In this document: positions 1-4,970 of the stretch, one piece after another
Numbering within the stretch: position 1 is the first letter of the stretch
Layout of the letters: the number at the start of each line of letters is the position of its first letter
Assembly (NCBI GenBank): GCA_002478505.1
Contig: DLOP01000030.1
Span: 36,168 to 41,306 of the forward strand
Source: Lachnospiraceae bacterium UBA7481
GTDB taxonomy: Bacteria; Bacillota; Clostridia; Lachnospirales; Lachnospiraceae
DNA length: 5,139 nucleotides
Direction: 5' to 3'
Position numbers and translations under genes: made by a program
Notes under the pieces: model-generated
Told to the model about the DNA's origin: nothing
The model's database searches: none
The model's input: the letters and a program-made list of their open reading frames with translations, nothing else

Positions 1-2
1 TT

Positions 3-71
3 TCAAACAAAGAGTTATGTAATCCGGACCTGACGCTTTCGCAATTACTTGAAAAATATCTTATAAAGTGA
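3..71 (+). CDS. 3' end of an unidentified gene (partial)
   Basis: Only the last 22 codons and the TGA stop (69-71) are present; the gene begins before the window. The visible tail ends in LTLSQLLEKYLIK, an amphipathic, probably helical stretch with no motif I can assign. It is the only one of the three plus frames open from the left edge to a stop just ahead of the next gene. The stop lies 7 bases before the HIT gene start, and the GAGG of the HIT ribosome site overlaps this stop, so the two genes are probably cotranscribed and perhaps translationally coupled. I do not recognise the product. Confidence 0.6.
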   Translation, partial: SNKELCNPDLTLSQLLEKYLIK

Positions 72-78
72 GGTTGGT

Positions 79-486
79 ATGATGCAGGATAGCTGTATAT
101 TTTGTAAAATTGCAAATGGAGCGATTCCGTCGAAGACGATTTATGAGGATGAGGACTTTCGGGTGATTCTGGATCTTGGCCCCGCTACAAAGGGACATGC
201 GCTGATCCTTCCGAAGGAGCATAGCGCCAACCTTTATGAACTGCCGGACGAAACAGCGTCAAAGGTAATGGTGCTGGCGAAGAAGCTGGCGACAAAGATG
301 ACAGAGAAACTTTCGTGCGACGGATTTAATATTGTACAGAATAATGGCGAAGTGGCAGGTCAGACGGTGATGCATTATCATCTGCATCTGATACCGAGAT
401 ATCAGGACGACGGGCAGAAGATCCTGTGGAAACCTACAGAGGTTTCACAGGATGAACTGGAACAAATAAAAAACAGTATAATTTAG
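79..486 (+). CDS. HIT family protein (histidine triad nucleotide hydrolase)
   Basis: This 135-residue protein is of the Hint/HIT type: small homodimeric enzymes that hydrolyse or transfer nucleotide phosphoramidates and adenylates in the cytoplasm. The signature triad is H99-Y-H101-L-H103, followed by LIPRY; by family rule H101 is the nucleophile. CIFC near the N-terminus (C6, C9) with H48 (in LPKEH) and H99 matches the zinc site known in Bacillus-type Hit proteins. The GHALILPKEH segment (39-48) and the NIVQNNGEVAGQ segment (84-95) are the usual nucleotide-pocket strands. Length is normal for the family. There are two adjacent ATG codons (79 and 82); GAGG at 70-73 is 5 bases before the first and 8 before the second, so either is possible. 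The gene follows an unidentified gene by 7 bases and ends in a hairpin facing murG. The physiological substrate is unknown, as for most bacterial members. Confidence 0.95.
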   Translation: MMQDSCIFCKIANGAIPSKTIYEDEDFRVILDLGPATKGHALILPKEHSANLYELPDETASKVMVLAKKLATKMTEKLSCDGFNIVQNNGEVAGQTVMHYHLHLIPRYQDDGQKILWKPTEVSQDELEQIKNSII

Positions 487-513
487 GGAAACGTTGATAA
501 AAGCGTTTCCCTA
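484..513. terminator. Hairpin between convergent HIT and murG genes
   Basis: The arms at 484-493 and 504-513 (core AGGGAAACG and CGTTTCCCT) pair perfectly over 10 bp around a 10-base loop. The left arm starts inside the HIT stop codon and the hairpin lies 7 bases beyond the murG stop. The position suggests a shared terminator, but neither strand has an immediate T-run; on the minus strand a T6 run follows only about 10 bases later (468-473). It may instead act as a 3'-end stabiliser. A related hairpin with a similar loop lies at 3036-3075. Confidence 0.65.
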
Positions 514-520
514 TCAGAAA

Positions 521-1597
521 TCATTTTCTGCTTTCTGTGACAGTGTCATCAATCAGTCCGGCAATCGTCCGGATGGAGTCGCGTGTGACGGATTTATTCA
601 TATTATTGATATAATTGTCTTTGGTAAAGTACAGTTCATGGATTTTTTCTAACAGAGTATTGTCGTCCAGATCTTCTTCCTTCAGAACCATACTAAAGCC
701 TTGCGCTTCAAAGGATTCCGCATTTAAGATCTGATCTCCGCGGCTGCTTTTAGCGGGCAGGGGGATCAGCAGGTTGGGGATCTTTAAGGCAAGCAATTCA
801 CAGATGGCATTGGCGCCGGCTCTGGAGATAACAAGATCCGCTAAAGCAAACATATCTTTTAATTCTGCTTTTACATATTCAAATTGTTTATACCCTGTTG
901 TATTTAATAAAAGATTGTCGATTTTATCCTTTCCGCAGATGTGGATTACCTGAAAATCAGTCAGAAGCCTTGGAAGTACCTTTCTAATGCATGTATTGAT
1001 GGCATTGGCGCCCAGACTGCCGCCGATGACCAGAATCACCGGAAGATTGGCGGTAAATCCGCACATATTGAGCGCCGCGATCTTATCTCCTTTGGAAAGT
1101 TCCTCGCGGATCGGAGAACCGGTGAGGATAGCTTTATCGTTCGGGATGCATTGCAATGTTTCCGGGAAATTGCAGCATACTTTTTTGGCAACAGGAATAC
1201 AGAGCTTATTTGCCAGACCCGGCGTCAGATCGGATTCATGGATAATGCAGGGGATCTTTAAAGCGGCGGCAGCCCTGACAACGGGAACGGAAACAAATCC
1301 GCCTTTGGAGAACACGATATCCGGACGGATCTGTTTTAAATATTTTAACGCTTCCCGATAACCTTTGATGACACGGAAAGGATCGGTGAGATTCTTGGGG
1401 TCAAGGTATCTTCTAAATTTGCCGGTGGCTACGCCGTAATAAGGGATATCAAAATCAGTAATAAGGCGTTTTTCGATCCCGTCATATGAACCTATATAAG
1501 AAATATCATATCCTAATGAACGGAGCGTAGGCAGCAGGGCAATATTTGGCGTAACATGTCCTGCGGTACCGCCGCCGGTCAAAACAATCTTTTTCAT
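521..1597 (-). CDS. murG: UDP-GlcNAc : lipid I N-acetylglucosaminyltransferase MurG
   Basis: MurG adds N-acetylglucosamine to undecaprenyl-pyrophosphoryl-MurNAc-pentapeptide (lipid I) to make lipid II, the last intracellular step of peptidoglycan synthesis, at the inner face of the membrane. The 358-residue length is typical. The N-terminal domain has the glycine loop TGGGTAGHVTP (7-17, with the conserved H14), SKGGFVSVP (97-105) and the acceptor-side HESDLTPGLANK (120-131). The C-terminal donor domain has VIGGSLGAN (190-198), the SRAGANAICELL segment (258-269, with E267 in the place of the UDP-contacting glutamate) and DQILNA (288-293). The start is the ATG at 1597-1595, with AGAGG 7 bases upstream (1609-1605). 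The gene lies outside any visible cell-division cluster: its upstream neighbour is a TSCPD protein, about 170 bases away across a structured element. I see no clear promoter in that gap, so cotranscription with the TSCPD gene is likely. Confidence 0.96.
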   Translation of the reverse strand: MKKIVLTGGGTAGHVTPNIALLPTLRSLGYDISYIGSYDGIEKRLITDFDIPYYGVATGKFRRYLDPKNLTDPFRVIKGYREALKYLKQIRPDIVFSKGGFVSVPVVRAAAALKIPCIIHESDLTPGLANKLCIPVAKKVCCNFPETLQCIPNDKAILTGSPIREELSKGDKIAALNMCGFTANLPVILVIGGSLGANAINTCIRKVLPRLLTDFQVIHICGKDKIDNLLLNTTGYKQFEYVKAELKDMFALADLVISRAGANAICELLALKIPNLLIPLPAKSSRGDQILNAESFEAQGFSMVLKEEDLDDNTLLEKIHELYFTKDNYINNMNKSVTRDSIRTIAGLIDDTVTESRK

Positions 1598-1611
1598 ATA
1601 ATAACCTCTAT

Positions 1612-1747
1612 GCTGCGACTGTTTTTTTTTATGGCTCTGCTTTAAGCAGAGACATTGAGTAGCTAATGGCTCAGGTTTTGGCGCAGCTCAAAACCTGCTG
1701 GTTGAAAAACAAAGTTTTTCAACCTAACTCCAATGCCGCAGTCTTGC
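1612..1747. repeat. 136-bp nested inverted-repeat element before murG
   Basis: Almost the whole gap between the TSCPD gene and murG is self-complementary. Given on the plus strand: outer arms GACTG (1617-1621) and CAGTC (1739-1743), each followed outward by GC, with a TT bulge on the right side; a perfect hairpin CTCTGCTT / AAGCAGAG (1635-1651); a second stem CATTGAGT (1653-1660) with ACTCCAATG (1727-1735), one base bulged. Inside that stem lie two perfect hairpins: CAGGTTTTG / CAAAACCTG (1672-1680, 1689-1697) and an 11-bp stem with arms 1700-1710 and 1714-1724 around AAA. A T9 tract lies at 1622-1630, and ATGGCTC is directly repeated at 1631 and 1666. It could be a miniature inverted-repeat element or a structured RNA leader of murG (minus strand). 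It contains no ORF of note. The edges are estimates. Confidence 0.6.
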
Positions 1748-1767
1748 TACGGACTAAATATCAAATG

Positions 1768-2007
1768 TTATTGTATCATTTGTTTTAATGCACAAGCAAG
1801 CTGATCCGGACAGGATGTATTTTTTGTGCCGCATTTGATCCCTTCCAGCCGGTCGATGGCATCCTGTACCTTCATGCCTTTGACTAAGGCGCAGATGCCC
1901 TGCAGATTGCCGTTGCAGCCGTTGGTAAATTTGACAGATTTTATTGTGTCCTGATCCAGTTCTATATCAATCTGGGAAGAACAGGTTCCGCGTGTTTTAT
2001 ATACCAT
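1768..2007 (-). CDS. Small four-cysteine TSCPD-domain protein
   Basis: This 79-residue protein carries the motif TSCPD (64-68) near its C-terminus, which names a domain otherwise known at the end of B12-dependent ribonucleotide reductases; free-standing copies about this size form an uncharacterised, mainly clostridial family (TIGR03905-like). The cysteines are C9, C31, C39, C59, C66 and C72. Those in GTCS, NGCNGN, IKCG and TSCPD (C9, C31, C59, C66) are my candidates for the four conserved positions, a plausible metal site. There is no signal peptide or membrane segment. The start is the ATG at 2007-2005, with AGGAGG at 2023-2018, 10 bases upstream. It is followed on the same strand by murG and is divergent from a membrane-protein gene. 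The role is unknown; a metal or redox function is inference from the cysteines only. Confidence 0.85.
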   Translation of the reverse strand: MVYKTRGTCSSQIDIELDQDTIKSVKFTNGCNGNLQGICALVKGMKVQDAIDRLEGIKCGTKNTSCPDQLACALKQMIQ

Positions 2008-2037
2008 AGTATTATTTCCTCCTTTTCATTAAAAAAA

Positions 2038-2066
2038 ATAATATCACAATTGCGAAACTCTTTCCA
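2038..2066 (-). promoter_or_regulatory. Candidate promoter for TSCPD gene and murG
   Basis: On the minus strand, TGGAAA (2066-2061, 4 of 6 to TTGACA) and TATTAT (2043-2038, 5 of 6 to TATAAT) are separated by 17 bases. The -10 lies 30 bases before the start codon, leaving a short leader with the AGGAGG site. The left arm of the spaced inverted repeat at 2068-2103 abuts the -35 box. Only moderately convincing in such AT-rich sequence. Confidence 0.35.
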
Positions 2067-2067
2067 G

Positions 2068-2103
2068 TCATTTACATAAAAATATGGGAGAAAATGTAAA
2101 TGA
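2068..2103. promoter_or_regulatory. 10-bp spaced inverted repeat between divergent promoters
   Basis: TCATTTACAT (2068-2077) and ATGTAAATGA (2094-2103) are perfect inverted copies 16 bases apart. They lie between the candidate minus promoter (-35 at 2061-2066) and the plus promoter (-35 at 2122-2127). This suits an operator for a dimeric regulator acting on both, but a transcribed hairpin or chance in AT-rich DNA cannot be excluded. A further small palindrome, AAGGCG-A-CGCCTT, follows at 2104-2116. I cannot assign a regulator. Confidence 0.4.
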
Positions 2104-2121
2104 AAGGCGACGCCTTATATC

Positions 2122-2150
2122 TTGAGACATAAAAATATCTATTTTATAAT
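2122..2150 (+). promoter_or_regulatory. Promoter for the membrane-protein gene
   Basis: TTGAGA (2122-2127) and a perfect TATAAT (2145-2150) are separated by exactly 17 bases, a good match to a housekeeping sigma-A promoter. Transcription would start near 2157, giving a leader of about 55 bases before the ATG at 2213. Confidence 0.75.
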
Positions 2151-2200
2151 GTAATTAACAAAACGATTTTGCAATCACCTGATTATCTTTGATTAAGGAA

Positions 2201-2205
2201 AGGAG
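2201..2205 (+). promoter_or_regulatory. Ribosome site that fixes the start at 2213
   Basis: AGGAG lies 7 bases before the ATG at 2213. An in-frame TTG at 2189 would add eight residues, but the ribosome site would then fall inside the coding region and nothing suitable precedes the TTG. Confidence 0.8.
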
Positions 2206-2212
2206 ATTACAT

Positions 2213-3034
2213 ATGAGCCACAATGTGATCATCGGGATCGTAGTCCTTCTCATAGTATTGAGCATAATTTTCCAAATTATGATAGGTGTCTTATATCAGA
2301 ATATGATTAACGAGACCGATAATATGACTGCTACGGATAATCTGCTTTTAAAACAATGCAAAAAAAAATTTGCAAATTGTTACCGTATGAATGGAGGAGT
2401 AACCAACATACCTGTTTTTGTAGACAAATTTATCAATCATCTGAGGATAGGAAATATCAGCTTGATCAGCCTGCAGCATTGGTCGGGGCAGCTGGTGCTG
2501 TTCTCCGTATTTGTCTCGGGTATGGGTATTTATATCGGAATCACCAGAGGAGACCATTTTATATCGCTGATGCCTTATTACATAATCAGCATGATCGGTC
2601 TTTATGTATATTTTGGCGTATCTTCCGCAATTGATATTACAGGGAAAAAGCAGGTGCTAAAGACCAATCTGGTGGATTATATGGAGAACCATATGGTAAA
2701 GCGTCTGGAGCTGCTTCCGGAAAGTATGCGTATGGCGGATATGACGGAGGAAGAGCTGGGATTTCGTAAGAGAAGAAGCGGTATGTCAGGGGTGAAAAAT
2801 AGAGCCGAATATTATGAGAAAGTTGAGAATGATGATGCAGAAGATGCAGAGGATGCCGGGTTTGCAAATGAGGATGTTGCACAGGATACTTATGAGGATA
2901 CAGAGTTGGCGGCAGTAAAAGCAAGAGCGGCAAAAACAGCTGATAAAAAACGGATGGCAAAGAGTCAGAAAGATGGCGCCGGACATATGGGAGACGATGA
3001 ACTGGAGATGCTTTTGAGGGAATTTCTTTCCTGA
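2213..3034 (+). CDS. Three-helix membrane protein of unknown function
   Basis: The 273-residue product has three hydrophobic segments: about 5-28, 92-110 and 117-140. The loop between the first two contains KQCKKKFANCYR (47-58), and GKKQVLK (144-150) follows the third, so the positive-inside rule puts the N-terminus outside and both the 60-residue loop and the long C-terminal part in the cytoplasm. The loop carries NIPVFVDKFINHLRIG (65-80), and VDYMENHMVKRLELLP (154-169) follows the last helix; both look like conserved folded segments. From about residue 195 the tail is low in complexity: an acidic stretch (EDAEDA and similar, 205-231), then a lysine/alanine-rich stretch (236-253), then a short hydrophobic-acidic end, DDELEMLLREFLS. 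I recall similar uncharacterised proteins in Lachnospiraceae but no function. It is monocistronic, with its own sigma-A promoter and a terminator shared with tetR. The tail layout suggests a flexible linker ending in a docking peptide; that is inference. Confidence 0.88.
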   Translation: MSHNVIIGIVVLLIVLSIIFQIMIGVLYQNMINETDNMTATDNLLLKQCKKKFANCYRMNGGVTNIPVFVDKFINHLRIGNISLISLQHWSGQLVLFSVFVSGMGIYIGITRGDHFISLMPYYIISMIGLYVYFGVSSAIDITGKKQVLKTNLVDYMENHMVKRLELLPESMRMADMTEEELGFRKRRSGMSGVKNRAEYYEKVENDDAEDAEDAGFANEDVAQDTYEDTELAAVKARAAKTADKKRMAKSQKDGAGHMGDDELEMLLREFLS

Positions 3035-3035
3035 A

Positions 3036-3075
3036 AAACATAGGGGAATGCTTTCATCAGCGTTTCCCTATGTTT
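3036..3075. terminator. Bidirectional terminator between membrane gene and tetR
   Basis: The arms at 3036-3051 and 3060-3075 form a 16-bp stem around an 8-base loop. Ten outer pairs (AAACATAGGG with CCCTATGTTT) are perfect, and the inner part has two G-U pairs on the plus-strand RNA. It begins 2 bases after the membrane-gene stop and overlaps the tetR stop codon (3074-3076). On the minus strand the stem runs into TTTTT (complement of 3034-3038), a proper terminator tail for tetR; on the plus strand the T-run (3073-3075) is short and within the stem. The core resembles the hairpin at 484-513. Confidence 0.8.
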
Positions 3076-3688
3076 ACTGGGGAGACAGATATTGTAAGGC
3101 GCCTGCGGGAATACCGGCGCCTTTTTCCAATAAACTGACCAGTCCGTTTAAGGTATTTTCAATCTCCTGTTCACTGCTGGGAATTAAGGTGTTATCAAGC
3201 TTGATTACTAATACAATTAATACAATTTCAGCAAGCGCTTCAGGGTTTTCAAAATGAATTTCCCCAAGGTCAATCCCCTGTCTGATCATTGCTGTCAGTT
3301 CCGGTTTTAATTTTTTGATCATATAATTTGTATATTTCTGATGAATATAAGCTTTTTCCTGTATAGAAGCAACTTCCTGTGTGCGATTTTCGCGAATAAA
3401 GGTAGCGGATACGCTGCGGCAGGACTGGAATAACATCGCGATTCTTGTAAAAATAGGGATTTCAGGCTGATCAGCCAGCTGTTTCGCTGTTTCCAGAGGC
3501 GCTTTATAGCTTCGTTCGATCAGTGCGTTTAAAATGGCATCCTTGGAAGGATAATAATAGTAAATGCTCCCTTTACTGATCTTGGCTTTCCGGGCAATAT
3601 CGCTGACAGAGATATTCTGCAATTTTTTTTCTTCCAAAAGTGTTTCCAGAGAATCCAGTATCAGATTACGTTTGTCATTCAAAACCAT
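3074..3688 (-). CDS. TetR/AcrR-family transcriptional regulator
   Basis: This 204-residue regulator is of normal TetR length. The helix-turn-helix is ISVSDIARKAKISKGSIYYYYP (about 26-47), with the typical KGSIYYYYPSKDAIL recognition-helix region; the rest is the variable, all-helical ligand and dimer domain, whose ligand cannot be read from sequence. I place the start at the ATG at 3688-3686 because GGAGG lies 5 bases upstream (3698-3694) and TetR proteins begin just before their first helix (here NDKRNLILDSLETLL). The frame stays open upstream to a GTG at 3820, which would add 44 residues, but most of these (37 codons) are encoded by a repeat element. The gene is divergent from degV, whose promoter carries two TetR-style palindromes, so degV is the probable target. 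It ends in a terminator shared with the convergent membrane gene. Confidence 0.93.
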   Translation of the reverse strand: MVLNDKRNLILDSLETLLEEKKLQNISVSDIARKAKISKGSIYYYYPSKDAILNALIERSYKAPLETAKQLADQPEIPIFTRIAMLFQSCRSVSATFIRENRTQEVASIQEKAYIHQKYTNYMIKKLKPELTAMIRQGIDLGEIHFENPEALAEIVLIVLVIKLDNTLIPSSEQEIENTLNGLVSLLEKGAGIPAGALQYLSPQ

Positions 3689-3693
3689 AAAGT

Positions 3694-3698
3694 CCTCC
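3694..3698 (-). promoter_or_regulatory. Ribosome site that fixes the tetR start at 3688
   Basis: On the minus strand GGAGG is followed 5 bases later by ATG (ACTTT between). This is a canonical site, whereas the GTG at 3820 has GAGTGAGTGA ahead of it, part of the repeat element, with no real Shine-Dalgarno sequence. Confidence 0.85.
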
Positions 3699-3708
3699 GT
3701 TTCTGTAG

Positions 3709-3834
3709 CAGTGCTGAGCTCGATTCCGCGTTGCTCCATCTCGCTCACGGGCTTCGCCCTATGCTCACTCCTGAAATTATATGCCGCTTGTAAGCAAGCT
3801 TCCGGCGGCATATAATTCACTCACTCACGCACTG
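3709..3834. repeat. 126-bp element with short terminal inverted repeats in the tetR leader
   Basis: The ends are CAGTGC (3709-3714) and GCACTG (3829-3834), followed inward by TGAG and CTCA with one base extra on the right. Inside is a perfect 13-bp stem, AATTATATGCCGC (3775-3787) with GCGGCATATAATT (3805-3817). There is also a small hairpin GGGC-TTC-GCCC (3749-3759) flanked by direct copies of GCTCAC (3743 and 3763). It is more GC-rich and palindromic than the flanks and does not fit the TetR fold it would encode. This looks like a non-autonomous miniature or REP-like element inserted between the tetR promoter and ribosome site. I see no clear target duplication, and the edges are estimates. 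Confidence 0.55.
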
Positions 3835-3864
3835 TTCATTGCTTTCGCGTATATTGTACCATAA

Positions 3865-3870
3865 ATTATA
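3865..3870 (-). promoter_or_regulatory. Candidate -10 box for tetR
   Basis: A perfect TATAAT on the minus strand lies about 180 bases before the tetR start, beyond the repeat element. I find no good -35 at 16-18 bases, so the assignment is weak. A 6-bp inverted repeat, TTGTAC (3854-3859) with GTACAA (3884-3889), is centred on it. The degV operators lie over 50 bases further upstream, so they do not overlap this promoter core. Confidence 0.3.
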
Positions 3871-3925
3871 AAGATGTGATACTGTACAAATTTAAAATGT
3901 ATTTAGTTTTTTAATATCTCACATA

Positions 3926-3940
3926 TTGACCATCGGTCAA
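3926..3940. promoter_or_regulatory. TetR-type operator 1 (over the degV -35)
   Basis: TTGACC-ATC-GGTCAA is a perfect palindrome with 6-bp half-sites and a 3-base centre, the size and form of many TetR-family operators. Its neighbour is a TetR gene and a near copy lies 45 bp downstream. Assignment to the adjacent TetR is by context. Confidence 0.75.
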
Positions 3941-3955
3941 ACATCATGATATAAT
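3926..3955 (+). promoter_or_regulatory. degV promoter with extended -10
   Basis: TTGACC (3926-3931, 5 of 6 to consensus) and a perfect TATAAT (3950-3955) are 18 bases apart, and TG stands one base before the -10 (3947-3948). Transcription should begin near 3962, giving a leader of about 112 bases before degV. The -35 box is the left half of operator 1, so a bound regulator would block polymerase. Confidence 0.8.
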
Positions 3956-3970
3956 TGCACGAAATTTAAT

Positions 3971-3985
3971 TTGACCAATGGTCGG
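3971..3985. promoter_or_regulatory. TetR-type operator 2 (after the degV transcription start)
   Basis: TTGACC-AAT-GGTCGG matches operator 1 at 12 of 15 positions; its right half-site has two changes (GGTCGG for GGTCAA), so it is probably the weaker site. It lies about 10 bases after the expected +1 and 45 bp centre-to-centre from operator 1. Confidence 0.65.
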
Positions 3986-4054
3986 AAAATAAAGAGAGTC
4001 AGTAAAAAGGAAGTCATAAAGACAAAGAGTATACCTAGAATATATTTAAAATGG

Positions 4055-4060
4055 AAGGAG
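4055..4060 (+). promoter_or_regulatory. Widely spaced ribosome site of degV
   Basis: AAGGAG is the only good site before degV, but 13 bases separate it from the ATG at 4074, more than the usual 5-9. The DegV N-terminus (MKIRIITDSASD) fixes the start, so the wide spacing is real and could lower translation. Confidence 0.6.
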
Positions 4061-4073
4061 AAAGCTTATACCC

Positions 4074-4925
4074 ATGAAAATAAGAATTATTACGGATTCT
4101 GCATCGGATATTACGGATAATAAAAGAGAAGATCTTACGGTTATTCCCATGACAATTTCTTTTGGCGAAGAACAGTATCAGGATGGAATTACGTTGTCCC
4201 ATAAAGAATTTTATGAAAAACTGATTGAAAGCGATACTTTGCCTACAACAAGTCAGATTCCGCCCTATACTTTTCAGAAGGCAGTAGAAGAAGCGGTAGG
4301 TCAGGGAGAAAAAGTAATTATTATTACCATTTCCGGCAGACTTTCCGGGACATGGCAGAGCGCTATGATAGCAGCAGAGAATTATTCTGATTCCGTTTAT
4401 GTGGTGGATAGTGAAAATGTAACGGTAGGGGAACATATTCTGGTAGAATATGCTTTGCGGATGAAAGATAACGGAATGGCAGTGGAGGCTATTGTAGAAG
4501 AGCTGGAAAGTATCAAAAAGAGAATCCGTCTGGTTGCTCTTTTAGATACTCTGGAATATTTGAAGAAGGGTGGACGGGTCTCCAAAACAGTTGCTTTTGC
4601 GGGAGAGATGCTGTCTATAAAACCGGTAGTTGCCATTGAAAATGGAGAAGTTGTAGTAATCGGCAAAGCAAGAGGTTCTAAGAAGGCCAATAATTTTATT
4701 GTAGAAAAAATTCAGGAATCCGGCGGAATTGATTTTGAAAAACCCTATTTTCTTGGATATACCGGATTAAGTGATCAGCTGATGCAAAAATACATAGAGG
4801 ATAATACCTCGCTGTGGGCGGATCACGTTAAGGAACTTCCCATTGAAACGGTAGGAGGTACTATAGGAACACATGCCGGTCCCGGCGCTATCGCGGTTGC
4901 CTGGGTTTCAAAGACAGACAATTAG
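4074..4925 (+). CDS. DegV family fatty-acid-binding protein (FakB-like)
   Basis: DegV proteins hold a single fatty acid in a buried pocket; the characterised FakB members present it to the kinase FakA, which makes acyl phosphate for phospholipid synthesis. At 283 residues this is full length. The family marks are ITDSASDI (6-13) at the start, TTSQIPP (58-64), the ISGRLSGTWQSA loop (86-97, whose serines and threonine line the carboxylate site in relatives), a KKGGRVS turn (164-170), KPVVAIENGEV (183-193), the FLGYTG strand (226-231) and GTHAGPGAIAVAW (265-277, with the conserved H267). It is cytoplasmic, with no signal or membrane segment. It is divergent from a TetR gene and its promoter bears twin palindromes, so it is probably repressed by that regulator. 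No FakA (DAK-domain) gene is in the window. Which fatty acid it binds, or whether it works with FakA at all, cannot be read from the sequence. Confidence 0.95.
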   Translation: MKIRIITDSASDITDNKREDLTVIPMTISFGEEQYQDGITLSHKEFYEKLIESDTLPTTSQIPPYTFQKAVEEAVGQGEKVIIITISGRLSGTWQSAMIAAENYSDSVYVVDSENVTVGEHILVEYALRMKDNGMAVEAIVEELESIKKRIRLVALLDTLEYLKKGGRVSKTVAFAGEMLSIKPVVAIENGEVVVIGKARGSKKANNFIVEKIQESGGIDFEKPYFLGYTGLSDQLMQKYIEDNTSLWADHVKELPIETVGGTIGTHAGPGAIAVAWVSKTDN

Positions 4926-4970
4926 AATTTCATGATTTTAACTGCCATTACCAAAATTCAGCTTTTTCTC

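Noticed and set aside
941..1361. Plus-strand open frames of 106 and 124 codons
   Set aside because: They lie antisense within murG, which has every family motif; no domain or ribosome site supports them.
1622..1651. T9 tract next to an 8-bp hairpin as a terminator
   Set aside because: The T-run precedes the hairpin on the plus strand and becomes an A-run on the minus strand, so it is in the wrong order for either direction.
2189..2212. TTG start at 2189 for the membrane protein
   Set aside because: It would put the AGGAG ribosome site inside the gene and add a charged MIKERRLH stretch before the first helix; the ATG at 2213 has correct spacing.
2637..3041. Minus-strand open frame of 134 codons opposite the membrane gene
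   Set aside because: Its Pro/Leu/His-rich composition is what the reverse of the acidic, low-complexity tail gives; it also runs through the terminator.
3041..3069. Hammerhead-like core (CTGATGA followed by AAG) in the hairpin loop, minus strand
   Set aside because: There is no stem II between CUGAUGA and a GAAA, and no stem I/III arrangement with a cleavage triplet; it is the loop of a simple hairpin.
3689..3820. GTG start at 3820 giving a 248-residue TetR protein
   Set aside because: Most of the extra 44 residues are encoded by a palindromic repeat element, no ribosome site precedes the GTG, and a canonical GGAGG-ATG start with the normal TetR N-terminus lies at 3688.
4051..4077. Eight-codon leader ORF (MEGESLYP) whose stop overlaps the degV start
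   Set aside because: No ribosome site precedes it, and its own second and third codons are the degV ribosome site; it is probably chance.
4925..4967. Terminator after degV (GAATTT with AAATTC, then T5)
   Set aside because: The stem is only 6 bp, AT-rich, with a loop of over 20 bases; too weak to call.
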